Positions 52,317 to 61,559 are shown, numbered from the stretch's first letter. The stretch is 64,000 bases of DNA from Paraburkholderia elongata (GCF_013177735.1 NZ_WOEZ01000050.1:1-64000); one strand, 5' to 3'. Numbers and translations are program-made. Notes: generated from the letters alone by a model not told the origin.

Positions 52317-53075
52317 TCTATATACGGATCGTCACTTGAGATGGTTCGCTGCGGGCGGGAGAGCACATGTGGGCCACGAAGCGCGTCGCAGACAGCGAGC
52401 ACAAACTTCGTTATCGCGAAGATCTGGCTATTCTGCCCAAAAACGCCGCGCGAGGGAAATTACCCGATGGTATCGCGTTGGCGAGTGAAAGAGTACGTGC
52501 GCTCGGCGCGGTGTCTCATTCGGCTACCAATCGACGAATGTCCGCCGGCTTCAGGATGGGCTTGTGGCACGCCGCGACGCACAGCGTTGAGCGGGCCGTC
52601 GCCGATGATCCGGCTGGTGAGCACGCTGTCCGTCGAGATGTGGCGCGCAAAGTACAAATTCCGGCGGCACGGATCAAATTCCCACAGGTGAATTGTGCGT
52701 AAATAAGGACCGGAGATTGTGCAACAGCGACACTGTCGAATCGGCAACGATCTACGCAAAGTGATCGCCGCGTAGAGTGGTCGGGACGGGTTCGCGGCAC
52801 AAGCAGAAGCGCGGAATTTGCTGTTGGGCGCGGGACTATTTGTCACGTGGCGAGTGCCCAGTTCCGAGTTGATCTGCCAAACCAGGGTGAAAGGATCGGT
52901 GAGTACTTTCAGCATGATTAGGCCTCCAAAATGTACGACGGCATGTACAACCGCGCCGGTCTGGCCGAGTCTACGCGCAACGTTCCACTCAACGCGACGA
53001 CGCCAAACCACACCACCGTTCACCCCGGTATCACACCATTCATTCACATACTATGAACTAAGGGAGACACCCGTC
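52317..53075. other. Intergenic region upstream of porin, 759 bp
   Basis: No supported gene; long frames on both strands lack recognisable motifs. Contains repeat copy R2 (52641-52724). The minus-strand text around 52500-52700 (DPCRRNLYFARHISTDSV) looks like degraded coding sequence but I cannot assign it. The porin promoter should lie in the last 200 bp. Confidence 0.45.
52641..52724. repeat. 84-bp dispersed repeat, copy R2
   Basis: Begins TGGCGCGCAAAGTACAAATT; the ungapped partner of copy R1 at 48711. Conserved blocks are the first 20 bp and GGAGATTG near the end. No coding role is evident. Confidence 0.5.
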
Positions 53076-54182
53076 ATGAAGAAAACGATTCCCACCATTC
53101 GAGCCATTCGAAACGCTGCCGTCGGCGGCGCCTGTACACTCGCCGTCACATTCGCCGGCACACCCGCCGCCCACGCGCAAAGTAGTGTCACCCTCTACGG
53201 CATCATCGACGCCTCGATCCTTTATACCAGCAAGACGTTCAACCTCACCACCGGCGCCATCCAAGGACACCAGTTTTCCGTCGAATCTGCCGGCGAAAAC
53301 GCGTCCCGTTTCGGCCTGCGCGGAACCGAGGATCTCGGCAGTGGACTCGCCACTATCTTCGACATCGAAAGCGGTTTCGACATCTCCAATGGGGGATTCG
53401 CGAACTCCAACGGCGAGTTCTTTGGCCGCCAGGCGTGGGTCGGCGTCACCGGAGGCTTCGGTACCCTCACTGCTGGTCTTCAGTATTCGCCTTTCCTGTT
53501 GTCCGTCGACGCGAACGACCCCCGTGACTTCAAACAATTTGGTAGCGGGCTCGTCAGCTACGTCGACAACGTCATCGTCACCGGCCTTTTCAACTCCAAC
53601 TCCGTCATGTATACGTCGCCCGAGATCGCTGGTATCCAGGGCCGTGCGATGTACGCATTCGGTGGATCTCCGGGAAACTTCAAAGCCGGACAACAGTATT
53701 CAGCCGGGCTCGTATTTCACACCAGCGGCTTGCTTCTCACCGCCGCGATGTATAACGGCAATTCCGGCGGCTCCGCGGCCGCCATCCCGAACCCCAGCAC
53801 CATCGCCTTCTCGGGGCGGAACATCGGCGCCACCTACTACTTCGACCGCCTAACGGTCAAAGCCGCCTACACCCTCTACAAGGTCGCTGGCTCCTTCGAC
53901 AACCGCGTGATCTCCGGCGGCCTCGCCTACAAGCTCACACCCTTCCTCTCCCTCGACGGAGGCGCCTGGTACACCCGCGACGGCAACGACTCGAATAACC
54001 ATTCGATCCTCGGCTCGCTCGGCGTTGAATACTTGCTGTCCAAACGCACCACGCTCTATAGCCAGGTCGCCTACGTCAACAATCATGGGGGCATGAACAC
54101 CGGCCTCGCGATCAACGGCGCGCTCTTCGGCGTACCTGGCTCCCAGTTCGCCGCCGACCTCGGCATTCGCCACTCGTTCTGA
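53076..54182 (+). CDS. Gram-negative porin
   Basis: 368 residues from ATG 53076 (AAGGGAGA upstream); the longer upstream frame is not a real extension. Signal peptide about 1-35 (PAAHAQ), then SSVTLYGIIDASILYTSKTF, GLRGTEDLGSGLATIFDIES, FFGRQAWVGVTGGFGTLTAG, and terminal Phe (GIRHSF). It shares many segments with the porin at 17387 (LYTSKT, YNGNSGG, LSKRTTLYSQV, VNNHG), so these two are paralogs. A strong GC hairpin follows 17 bp after the stop. Confidence 0.93.
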   Translation: MKKTIPTIRAIRNAAVGGACTLAVTFAGTPAAHAQSSVTLYGIIDASILYTSKTFNLTTGAIQGHQFSVESAGENASRFGLRGTEDLGSGLATIFDIESGFDISNGGFANSNGEFFGRQAWVGVTGGFGTLTAGLQYSPFLLSVDANDPRDFKQFGSGLVSYVDNVIVTGLFNSNSVMYTSPEIAGIQGRAMYAFGGSPGNFKAGQQYSAGLVFHTSGLLLTAAMYNGNSGGSAAAIPNPSTIAFSGRNIGATYYFDRLTVKAAYTLYKVAGSFDNRVISGGLAYKLTPFLSLDGGAWYTRDGNDSNNHSILGSLGVEYLLSKRTTLYSQVAYVNNHGGMNTGLAINGALFGVPGSQFAADLGIRHSF

Positions 54183-54198
54183 ACGTTCCCAGACGACT

Positions 54199-54222
54199 GC
54201 GGCCGGGGCATGCCGGCCGCAA
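54199..54222 (+). terminator. Hairpin TGCGGCCGG-GGCATG-CCGGCCGCA after the porin
   Basis: Perfect 9-bp GC-rich arms with a 6-nt loop, 17 bp after the porin stop. No T run follows, but position and stability suit a transcription terminator or mRNA 3'-end stabiliser. Confidence 0.55.
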
Positions 54223-54236
54223 CGCGACCAGGGCGA

Positions 54237-54398
54237 CTATTACGAAGCTGTGAAGGCGTTGTTCGCCAAGCGACTACGTCCGGCCAGTGTGTTTAAGCGC
54301 AAGCTTGCGCAGATGCCATTCAAGCTGGCCGACCTGGTGTGGATCGTCGTCAAGCAAGCGGGCGTGACGGCCGCCCCGCCGGCCAAGCGCCCGCACTG
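54237..54398 (+). pseudogene. Unidentified C-terminal protein fragment
   Basis: An in-frame stretch without a start reads DYYEAVKALFAKRLRPASVF then KRKLAQMPFKLADLVWIVVK to a TGA at 54398. The composition is protein-like (amphipathic helices, ordered codon use) and it looks like the 3' end of a gene whose 5' part was lost at about 54230. I do not recognise the family. Confidence 0.35.
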
Positions 54399-54503
54399 AA
54401 ACAGCGGCACCGCGCACGCTTTCCAATTGTAGCGACAGCACCGCTGCGGTAGCGTCCCAGCGGCCGCGACGACACCAGGCTTAAGCCCGGAAGGAGACAA
54501 ATC

Positions 54504-55865
54504 ATGAAATCTAGCGCGATTACTAGCGTTCCGCCATCGCAATCCTCGCTGGCCAAGGCGACCGATGCAGTGTTTCTAAAGATCAGTTGGCGGATCCTGC
54601 CGATACTGGTGGTCTCGTACATGATTGCTTACCTGGATCGCGTCAACATCGGCTACGCGCAGCTACAGATGAAACAGACGCTGCCGTGGAACAACGCGGT
54701 CTACGGCCTCGGGGCCGGCATCTTCTTTCTCGGCTACTTTCTTTTCGAAGTTCCAAGCAACCTGCTACTAGCGAGAATCGGTGCGCGCAAGACGTTGCTG
54801 CGAATCATGGTGTGCTGGGGCATCGTCGCTTCGGCGACAATGTTCGTCGCAACGCCGACAGAGTTCTATGTCGCCCGCTTCCTGCTTGGCGTCTTCGAGG
54901 CAGGCTTCTTCCCCGGCATCATTCTGTACTTCACATGGTGGTATCCGTCGGTGCGTCGCGGCCAGGCAATCGCAATCTTCATGTCGGCGACAACCATTGT
55001 CAGCGTCATCGCGGGGCCGCTGAACGGCGCGATCCTGAAGTACCTGCATGGTGTCAACGGTGCGTTCGGCTGGCAGTGGCTGTTTCTGCTGCAGGGACTT
55101 CCCGCAGTAGTACTCGGTATCCTTATCTTCCTGTTTCTGGAGGACAAGCCGGCGGACGCGAAATGGCTTTTGCCTGCGGAGAAGGATCTCGTGTATTACA
55201 GTCTCGAACACGACAAGAATGATGCTCAGAGCGAGATCCACGTGAAGTTGGGAGAGATCCTGCGCAACCCCAAGGTCTGGCTGCTGTCACTGGTGTATTT
55301 TCTGCTGCTCGGGGCGACTTATACAATAGTGTTCTGGGCTCCGACCTTGATCCAGAGTTGGGGGGTCAAGGACGTGCTGGTGGTCGGTACCCTGGCGGCG
55401 TTCCCGAACGGATGCGGCGTGATTGGCATGATCCTGATCGGGCGCAGTTCTGACCGGCTGCATGAGCGCCGCTGGCATTTCGCGGCCTGTGTTGCCGTCG
55501 CGGCACTCGGCCTGTGGAGCACCACGCTGCTTCAGGACAACCTGGTGGGCGTGCTGATGGCGCTGTCATTCGCCGTGATCGGCATCGCTGCTGCGACGCC
55601 AGTTTTCTTCACGCTGGTTAGCGAGTGTCTGCCGGCAGGTGCTGCCGCCGTAGGCATCGCACTGATTAGCAGCCTCGGCAACCTTGGCCCAGCGGTGAGT
55701 CCGACGATCAACGGGCTGATCACACAGCACACCGGCAGCATGGTCTACAGCATGTATGTGGTGGTCGGACAGTACCTGCTGGCCGGGATCATCCTGCTAG
55801 TCTCGGTGCGTTCAGCAAAGGGCGTGCGGCATGAAAGCTTTGCTCGATCGGACCATCCGCGTTGA
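54504..55865 (+). CDS. MFS transporter, anion:cation symporter (ACS) type
   Basis: 453 residues, AAGGAGA upstream of the ATG. Twelve helices with ACS family features: ISWRILPILVVSYMIAYLDR, VNIGYAQLQMKQTLPW, FFLGYFLFEVPSNLLLARIG, FLLGVFEAGFFPGIILYFTW, and a central loop (DKPADAKWLLPAEKDLVYYS). Members import organic anions such as phthalate, tartrate, hexuronates or hydroxyphenylacetate with protons. The C-terminal tail runs to an ALDH scrap on the other strand, so the original downstream genes have been lost. Confidence 0.88.
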   Translation: MKSSAITSVPPSQSSLAKATDAVFLKISWRILPILVVSYMIAYLDRVNIGYAQLQMKQTLPWNNAVYGLGAGIFFLGYFLFEVPSNLLLARIGARKTLLRIMVCWGIVASATMFVATPTEFYVARFLLGVFEAGFFPGIILYFTWWYPSVRRGQAIAIFMSATTIVSVIAGPLNGAILKYLHGVNGAFGWQWLFLLQGLPAVVLGILIFLFLEDKPADAKWLLPAEKDLVYYSLEHDKNDAQSEIHVKLGEILRNPKVWLLSLVYFLLLGATYTIVFWAPTLIQSWGVKDVLVVGTLAAFPNGCGVIGMILIGRSSDRLHERRWHFAACVAVAALGLWSTTLLQDNLVGVLMALSFAVIGIAAATPVFFTLVSECLPAGAAAVGIALISSLGNLGPAVSPTINGLITQHTGSMVYSMYVVVGQYLLAGIILLVSVRSAKGVRHESFARSDHPR

Positions 55866-55924
55866 CAGCGTGCGAACAGCTTGGCAGCGCCGCGATGCCC
55901 GGCCTCGGGCGGCGTCTTCAACGC

Positions 55925-55991
55925 GCGACGTCGCTTCGGCTGCATCGCGCCATTGGCCATCGATGAACAGTTCCGTATTCGGGTAAATCAT
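55925..55991 (-). pseudogene. Aldehyde dehydrogenase N-terminal scrap
   Basis: From an ATG at 55991 the minus strand reads MIYPNTELFIDGQWRDAAEA, the typical first 20 residues of semialdehyde-type NAD(P) aldehyde dehydrogenases, then diverges at about 55925 beside the MFS 3' end. Only the 5' end of the gene remains. Confidence 0.6.
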
Positions 55992-56273
55992 GGGGTATCT
56001 CGTCCTCGAACTTTCAGGGTGAAGTGCTGGCAACCGAATTGAACGATTCCGAAGTGGTCGGCGTCACACGACGCCATCAGCCCTCAACTGCAATCGCCGT
56101 TCACCGGGTAGCCCGAGAAGCGCTTGAAAAACGTCCTTCGTGCCCTTCCCCCGCTGCGGCGGTACGCGGAGCACTGCGGAACACATACCATCGATGCGGT
56201 ACCGCGGCGCGATAGATGCGTGCGTCGGTTGCCGACACGCATCTCTGTACGGGCATCAGGATGTTCTTTTGAG
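55992..56273. other. Intergenic region, nothing recognised
   Basis: 282 bp upstream of the ALDH scrap and downstream of the ALDH gene. No gene or clear terminator was supported. Confidence 0.4.
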
Positions 56274-58025
56274 TCAGCCGCGCACCGCGCTGACAAAAAC
56301 GCCAAGAAGCTTGAACAGAGACGGACGCGCTTGAAACTCCAATAATTTGCGAACTGTCGTGGCAGAGGTTCGGTTACTAATGAACCACGGCGGTCTGGGC
56401 AGCATGGCGAAACTTCCGTGTAGCAATGCTCTCGGGAACGGTCGAAACGGCGCGCGAACCACGGACCGCTGTGGGCGGTCGAAGAGAAAGCAGTTGTGTA
56501 CGACCCCGCGCCCACTTTGAATGTCGTTCACGGGGTGACCAGGAAATGCGCCCCAAGGCGTCTGAGCCAACAGGAATCCGAGGCCAGTCCAAGCATTTAC
56601 CGCAATGGTGCCGTAACGGAGATCAGTGAGTAGGGCTTCGAAGCGCGAGCTCAGTGATTTTTCAGTCGCCGGATCGATGATGACGTTTGCGCCAAGCGTG
56701 CCGTGAAGCTTCGTGTTGGCAAAGTCAATTGCCGATTCGAGGAACGCTTCAGGTTCGGCGCCCGGCAAGGACACGACAGCGAGTGCTGGACCGAAAACTT
56801 CGGTTCGGAACGCATAGTCATCGTGTTCGCTGGTGCCATCCAGGATTGCAACCAGACGCGGCGCATCAGAGTCGCGGGCAAGCGACAACGCCGCAGGATA
56901 ATGTTCGCGGAAGGCCGCCAAACGATCGCTGCTTCCCGGGTAGTAAAGTGGCCTGGTCCGCGCGGAAGAAAAAACCTTCTTCAATTCCGAAAGTAGTGCT
57001 GCTGCGTGCGGCCAATCCTGCGGCAAGATAAGGACTTGGCTTGCTACGCAGTTGAAACCGGAATTGTGTAACTTCTGGGTCGCTATATGTTCAGCCTGAA
57101 AGCGAATGTCCGCCTCTGTCCAGTTCCCTGGGACGACAATCGTCGGACAGACTGCGCCGAGCTCGCTCGTGATGGGACGATTGTTCAGGCGGATGTCTTG
57201 CGCCTTGCGTTTCGCACCTTCCTCTCCAGTGCCGAAGACGATTGCGTCGTGGGATGCTGCACTTCCGGTAATGTGCAATGTTTCCACGAGGGGATGGCCT
57301 GTGAGAAAAACGCCGACATCCGTGCCGCCGTTGACGATCGCAAACACGCCTTCTTCAATAAGGGCTGCAAAGATTTTCTCGAAAACAGGCAGCAGGTACG
57401 CCGTGACCGGATTTAGCTTAAGGACGACAACACTGTGTTCAGCGTATAGCTTGTAAAGAGCGTCTAGTGGCGCGATGCTGGTAATGTTACCGGCTCCGAG
57501 AACCAGTGAAAGTGAGCCAATGCTGGATTGGCCCATGGGATCATAGGCGCTGGCAACGAATCGTCGAAGGTTCGACGGCAGTACGCCGGGTTCCATCCAA
57601 ACCTCGGCACTGACACCACTCAACAGCAAGCGATCAGTCAGCGTCGTAGGAAATACTTGCACTGCTGTCTGGTTAGTCGCGGTTGTGCGTACCTTCATTG
57701 CATCCAGAAAGCGAAGACCATCCAGTTGCGTTAGCGTGCAAAGCAGCACATCGATTGCCGTCAGGGCTGCCCACGGCCCCGACGTCCATTCTTCACCAAC
57801 GAGCGGGGAATCAGCGGGCAAACCCTTTGCTGCGGAAGCGAGCCTACCCCATTCATCCGCGTTTTCGAGTAACGCTTCACGAATCAGCTTCAGTAGCTCA
57901 ACGCGACGGCCCACCGGCGTCGTCGCCCATTTTTCCTTATTCGCTGATACGGCTACTACGATCTGGTCGACCTGCTGCAGGCTGGAGTTGAATGCGTCGT
58001 CGGCAACGTGCGAGAAACTCTTCAT
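56274..58025 (-). CDS. Aldehyde dehydrogenase family protein
   Basis: 583 residues, longer than the usual ~490. Catalytic features: Cys326 in HNSGFNCVASQ, Glu288 in TSELGAVCPTIVV, VLGAGNITSIAPLDALYKLY for cofactor binding, and FANTKLHGTLGANVIIDP. The cofactor loop differs from classical ALDHs (ITGSAASHDAIVFGTGEEG). The last ~70 residues (after FLFDRPQRSV) are a positively charged extension ending in a hydrophobic stretch that may contact membranes. It is controlled by the TetR gene just upstream; the operator lies between them. Substrate unknown, possibly a long or aromatic aldehyde. Confidence 0.82.
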   Translation of the reverse strand: MKSFSHVADDAFNSSLQQVDQIVVAVSANKEKWATTPVGRRVELLKLIREALLENADEWGRLASAAKGLPADSPLVGEEWTSGPWAALTAIDVLLCTLTQLDGLRFLDAMKVRTTATNQTAVQVFPTTLTDRLLLSGVSAEVWMEPGVLPSNLRRFVASAYDPMGQSSIGSLSLVLGAGNITSIAPLDALYKLYAEHSVVVLKLNPVTAYLLPVFEKIFAALIEEGVFAIVNGGTDVGVFLTGHPLVETLHITGSAASHDAIVFGTGEEGAKRKAQDIRLNNRPITSELGAVCPTIVVPGNWTEADIRFQAEHIATQKLHNSGFNCVASQVLILPQDWPHAAALLSELKKVFSSARTRPLYYPGSSDRLAAFREHYPAALSLARDSDAPRLVAILDGTSEHDDYAFRTEVFGPALAVVSLPGAEPEAFLESAIDFANTKLHGTLGANVIIDPATEKSLSSRFEALLTDLRYGTIAVNAWTGLGFLLAQTPWGAFPGHPVNDIQSGRGVVHNCFLFDRPQRSVVRAPFRPFPRALLHGSFAMLPRPPWFISNRTSATTVRKLLEFQARPSLFKLLGVFVSAVRG

Positions 58026-58071
58026 CGATCAGATCCCTAACCCGAGTCTCGAGCGCCCGAGGTCCGGTATT

Positions 58072-58091
58072 ATTAGGACGGTCGTTCTAAT
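58072..58091. promoter_or_regulatory. TetR operator ATTAGGACGGTCGTTCTAAT
   Basis: A 20-bp imperfect palindrome with 16 of 20 positions symmetric, 47 bp upstream of the ALDH start and 26 bp after the TetR stop. It has the ATTAGnACGnnCGTnCTAAT form common for TetR repressors of this class. A related half-site (GGACGTTCGACCTA) lies 15 bp further on. Confidence 0.65.
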
Positions 58092-58116
58092 TTGTCAATT
58101 TTTTTGGACGTTCGAC

Positions 58117-58710
58117 CTATTTTTTGACGTTCGGAATCGCGACAACTAGCAGGTGCCGCATGGTCCGCCGAAATCGCTTGCCTTCGGGGTCCTCGCCAGA
58201 GAGTGTCATTTGCAGTGCATTGAAGAAGTGCGCATCAAGCAGGAGAAAAGTTTGATGGATCGTTCCGCGTGATGCCTCAGGCTGCTGCAGGTGAAGAAGG
58301 ATAGATGTGGCGTTCTCCAGATCTCGCTCAATCTCCGACGTGGCCGCGCGCAAATTCGGATTAAACAGCGCTTGAGCGCGTAGGTCGTACCAGAGACGAT
58401 GAATCTTCGCGTCGCGCGTAGCGGCTACGATTAGCAGGTCGATGAAAGAGGTTATGCGGTTCTTCGTGGCTCCTTCCTGCTCCATCGCATCCACAAGACG
58501 ACCAACGAAGCGGGTCTTGTAGCGACGTATTGTGCAGAGAATGAGGTCGGTCTTGCTCTCAAAATAATAGTGCAGCTGTCCTAAGTTAATTTCTGCAGCT
58601 TCCGCGATGTCGCGCAGCGACGTTTCAGCGTACCCGTGTTCCGCAAAGCACCTGATCGCGTGGTCAGCGATCTCGATTCGACGATTTTCGCGCTTTTCGG
58701 TTTGTCGCAT
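58117..58710 (-). CDS. TetR-family transcriptional regulator
   Basis: 197 residues. HTH at about 12-58 (IEIADHAIRCFAEHGYAETS; LRDIAEAAEINLGQLHYYFE) and a helical ligand domain with SFIDLLIVAATRDAKIHRLW. It precedes the ALDH gene on the same strand with a 91-bp gap containing a strong palindrome, so it probably represses the ALDH gene in the absence of an inducer, likely the aldehyde or its precursor. The TetR start codon has only a weak ribosome binding site. Confidence 0.9.
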   Translation of the reverse strand: MRQTEKRENRRIEIADHAIRCFAEHGYAETSLRDIAEAAEINLGQLHYYFESKTDLILCTIRRYKTRFVGRLVDAMEQEGATKNRITSFIDLLIVAATRDAKIHRLWYDLRAQALFNPNLRAATSEIERDLENATSILLHLQQPEASRGTIHQTFLLLDAHFFNALQMTLSGEDPEGKRFRRTMRHLLVVAIPNVKK

Positions 58711-58900
58711 GTCTTAGTATTCCCGTTGTTTGTCCTTCGCTGCCCTTGCCCTCAATCTTTTGAAGTGGGGTCATTGCGCCACCTTTGAGCGTCGCGGGTT
58801 CACGTGTGCGCACGAGTAGTTGAGTCGTGCTGCTTCTCGAATGGGAGGCGGCGGGTTGTCAGCGGGATTCTACTTGAACGGACCTGACGAAGGCGCGGCC

Positions 58901-59090
58901 GCGCTGCTTAATCGCACCAGCCGGAGCCTGTCCTTGATGGAAACCGGGCGGCAGTTCCATCAGCATTGTGTTGTCCTGGTGGCGGAATCGAAGGCCACCA
59001 AAGACTTCGTGGACCAGACGCGGGCAAAGCCGCAGGGCACCCTACGAATGAGCTGCCCGTGGCCTTACTGAAGTGCTGTCGTATTTCGAG
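58901..59090 (+). pseudogene. LysR-family regulator remnant
   Basis: In frame: ALLNRTSRSLSLMETGRQFH then QHCVVLVAESKATKDFVDQT and GTLRMSCP, where the frame shifts; VALLKCC continues in another frame. This is the wing of the HTH plus linker and start of the effector domain of a LysR regulator. The helix-turn-helix proper and most of the effector domain are missing. Confidence 0.65.
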
Positions 59091-59282
59091 GGGACTCACC
59101 CGATGCCGCATCAAATGCTGGACCGCCCGACCTCACAGAAGCGTTGCACCACGGCCGACCGCGAGCCTGTCGAGCGTTGGTGCAATCGCCGCGTCACGTT
59201 GGTCGGCGACCGTAGACCGATGTGAAAGTGTCACCGTTTCGGCAGTAATTGTGTCAATCTGCCTAATCTGCCGCGTCGACAG

Positions 59283-59805
59283 GGCGCTGTCACGTTGGGG
59301 TGTTACCGACGCAATAGCGTGGAGGGCGCGAATTTTAGTTGCGCAGCTGGTCGGTGACGATCTTCGTAGAGCCATCAGGACAAGCCGCCAGCACACGCTT
59401 GAAGAAACCGCTTGGCTGCGGCTTTATCGCGACGCTTTTGCAGCAGGATAGCGAGTTCGGCACCGTGCTGATCGACTGCTCGCCACAGCAGATACCGCTC
59501 GCCGCGCAGCGTCACGAACACTTCCTCGAGGTGCCATGTGGTGCCCGGCTTGCGACGCGCAGCCTTGACGCGATGCGCGAAGCTCGCGTCAAATTTATCG
59601 CACCAGCGCCGGATCGTTTCGTAACTGACTATCATCCCGCGCTCAAACAGCAACTCTTCAATGTCGCGCAGGCTCAACTTAAACCGAAAATACCAACGCA
59701 CCGCGCAGCTGATAACGACCGCCGGAAAGCGGTGACCGTGATAAAGCGATTTTGCATTCTTCATCGCACGATCTTACGCGACAGACCCGGCAACGTGACA
59801 GAGCC
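59283..59805 (-). mobile_element. IS6-family element, internally deleted
   Basis: Bounded by inverted ends: GGCGCTGTCACGTTG (plus strand from 59283) and GGCTCTGTCACGTTG (minus strand from 59805), 14 of 15 identical. Length 523 bp against about 800 for intact IS6 elements. Inside, the transposase (start 59764) reads GHRFPAVVISCAVRWYFRFK, LSLRDIEELLFERGM, SYETIRRWCDKF and TWHLEEVFVTLRGERYLLWR, with Glu where the first catalytic Asp (HLDEV) is expected. It then frameshifts near RFLQ/RFFKRVLAACP and ends at KIVTDQLRN. No matching 8-bp flanking duplication. Confidence 0.75.
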
Positions 59806-59940
59806 GTCATGCGCCTATCTATTAAAAGTACTTGCGGGATGTTGTACCGGCCGGTTAAGCGGTCGATAAAACCACACCGGAACGCGAGCGAGCCATGACC
59901 TGCGAGACGCCACAGACTTATAGCAGCAGGTCGCGAGTGC

Positions 59941-60225
59941 TCATTCCTCAGCCTTGCCGAGGCCACTCCATACGACCTTGACAGCCTTGCGGAAGGCATG
60001 CAATTGCGAGGGGTTGTCTTCACTCCAGCGAAGGAAAATAACCAGGCCCTGGCAACTGGACAGGATCAATGCACCACCCAATTCGCGTTCTTCCATCGAC
60101 AGTACCGGATTGAGCTCGCCAACGAGCTTCGCAAAGAGCCTCGTGAACTGTTTTTGTATCTCTACAACGACATCGCGCGCAAACGGTTCATGCAGCGCCA
60201 ACCCCCAACTTTCGAATTTTCTTCC
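59941..60225 (-). pseudogene. TetR-type regulator C-terminal fragment
   Basis: About 80 codons read FARDVVVEIQKQFTRLFAKL, VGELNPVLSMEERELGGALI and LSSCQGLVIFLRWSEDNPSQ to a stop at 59941. The helical pattern resembles the ligand-domain end of TetR-family regulators; no HTH is present. The assignment is tentative. Confidence 0.4.
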
Positions 60226-60341
60226 GGCACGATGACGGTTCGTGGAACGTGTTCCCGGCAAAGGCGAGCACTAATCTCCAGCCACTACGGACCGCGGCGG
60301 CCCCCTTTGAACCAGAGCCGCCCGATCCCGGTCTTGCCGCA

Positions 60342-61430
60342 TTAAAACGTCGTAGCCATCCCCACTCGTCCAAGCATCTGATTGCTCGTCGACGACGGCG
60401 CAAACAGTCCGTTGATCCACGCGCCAACCGGACCATTGCCGCCGATCGCATGCTGATAGATCCCTTCGACATACACGCTCGTGCGCTTGGACAACCAGTA
60501 CATCAGCGTCGCCGTCAGTTCATGCGCTTTGTTATCCGACAGCTGCGCATTGCCCTTCATGTACTGATAGTCCGCGCCGAGCGACCACGCCGGCGCAAAA
60601 CGCCAGTTCGCACCAACCTGCACCGCATTAACCTCGCCGCCGGTCATCGTATTCCGCGTGTTCGTGTAGAGCAGGTTCGCGAGCACGGCGTTGAAGTCGT
60701 AGCGCACGCCAACGCCCCAATTCCGGATGCCGTCGTGGCCATTGTTGAACTGCGCATACTTGATGTCGGTGTACGCCGCAGCGATGCCGAACGGGCCGTT
60801 CTTGTACTCCATCGACGCGCTGACGGTGCTGTCCGCCGAAAACGACCCCGCCACGCCGCCGAAACCATACATCGCACCGAACGAAAACCCGTGATAGTCG
60901 ATCGACTTGTACTTCACCGAACTCGGAATGCGCGACGAACCGCCTACGCGGTCGAAGTCCCACGAGCCCGTCGGATTGTTCGGAATGTTCAGCGCGGCGA
61001 ACGGACCTTCGCGAAAGTTGTAAAAGCCGCCGAAGTAAAACGCGCTGTCATAAGTCAACAACGCGTCGGTCATGAAGTCGTACTGCGTGCCGAAGGTCAG
61101 CTTGCCGAACCTGTCGCTATCGAGGCCGACCAGTGCGGTACGATTGAACAGCGCACCCGCAGACGGAATCGTCGAGCCGTTTGCAAACGCGTACTGATTC
61201 ACGAGCTCAAAAACCGCTTTGACGCCGCCGCCGAGATCTTCCAGGCCGCGAAATCCCAACATGTTCGGATAGAAGTTGCCGTCATCGAAAAAGGTCTTGC
61301 TGTGGCCGCCGGAATTGTTCACATAGCTAATGCCGGCATCCATCAAGCCATAGATCATCACATTGCTTTGCGAAAATACAGGTGTACTAAGCAGGCAGAA
61401 TGCGGGGACGAACATAAAACGGGGGTTCAT
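60342..61430 (-). CDS. Gram-negative porin
   Basis: 362 residues: signal peptide about 1-20 (STPVFSQ), SNVMIYGLMDAGISYVNNSG, GFRGLEDLGGGVKAVFELVN, FNRTALVGLDSDRFGKLTFG, FSFGAMYGFGGVAGSF, terminal Phe (GMATTF). It belongs to a different branch from the porins at 17387 and 53076 (longer loop after the third strand, with FYNFREGPFAALNIP). Same strand as, and downstream of, the aromatic-acid MFS gene, so it may serve the same substrate. Confidence 0.93.
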   Translation of the reverse strand: MNPRFMFVPAFCLLSTPVFSQSNVMIYGLMDAGISYVNNSGGHSKTFFDDGNFYPNMLGFRGLEDLGGGVKAVFELVNQYAFANGSTIPSAGALFNRTALVGLDSDRFGKLTFGTQYDFMTDALLTYDSAFYFGGFYNFREGPFAALNIPNNPTGSWDFDRVGGSSRIPSSVKYKSIDYHGFSFGAMYGFGGVAGSFSADSTVSASMEYKNGPFGIAAAYTDIKYAQFNNGHDGIRNWGVGVRYDFNAVLANLLYTNTRNTMTGGEVNAVQVGANWRFAPAWSLGADYQYMKGNAQLSDNKAHELTATLMYWLSKRTSVYVEGIYQHAIGGNGPVGAWINGLFAPSSTSNQMLGRVGMATTF

Positions 61431-61559
61431 GCAGAGTCTCCAGACCGTATGTCAATCGTTATCGATATCGTTTTTTTTGCGGCGTTCCGCGAGGCGAACG
61501 GATGATGTTCGCCGCGAGTCGCCCTCGCCCATCGGCGCTTACGCGCGCCTCGCTGCGCT

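Noticed and set aside
52460..53047. Minus-strand frame of 195 codons before the porin
   Set aside because: No recognisable family; overlaps repeat R2, which is also present elsewhere in other sequence context. Possibly degraded coding DNA, but not supportable as a gene.
60249..61505. Plus-strand open frame of 418 codons
   Set aside because: Antisense of the intact porin gene at 60342; Arg-rich composition typical of shadow frames.
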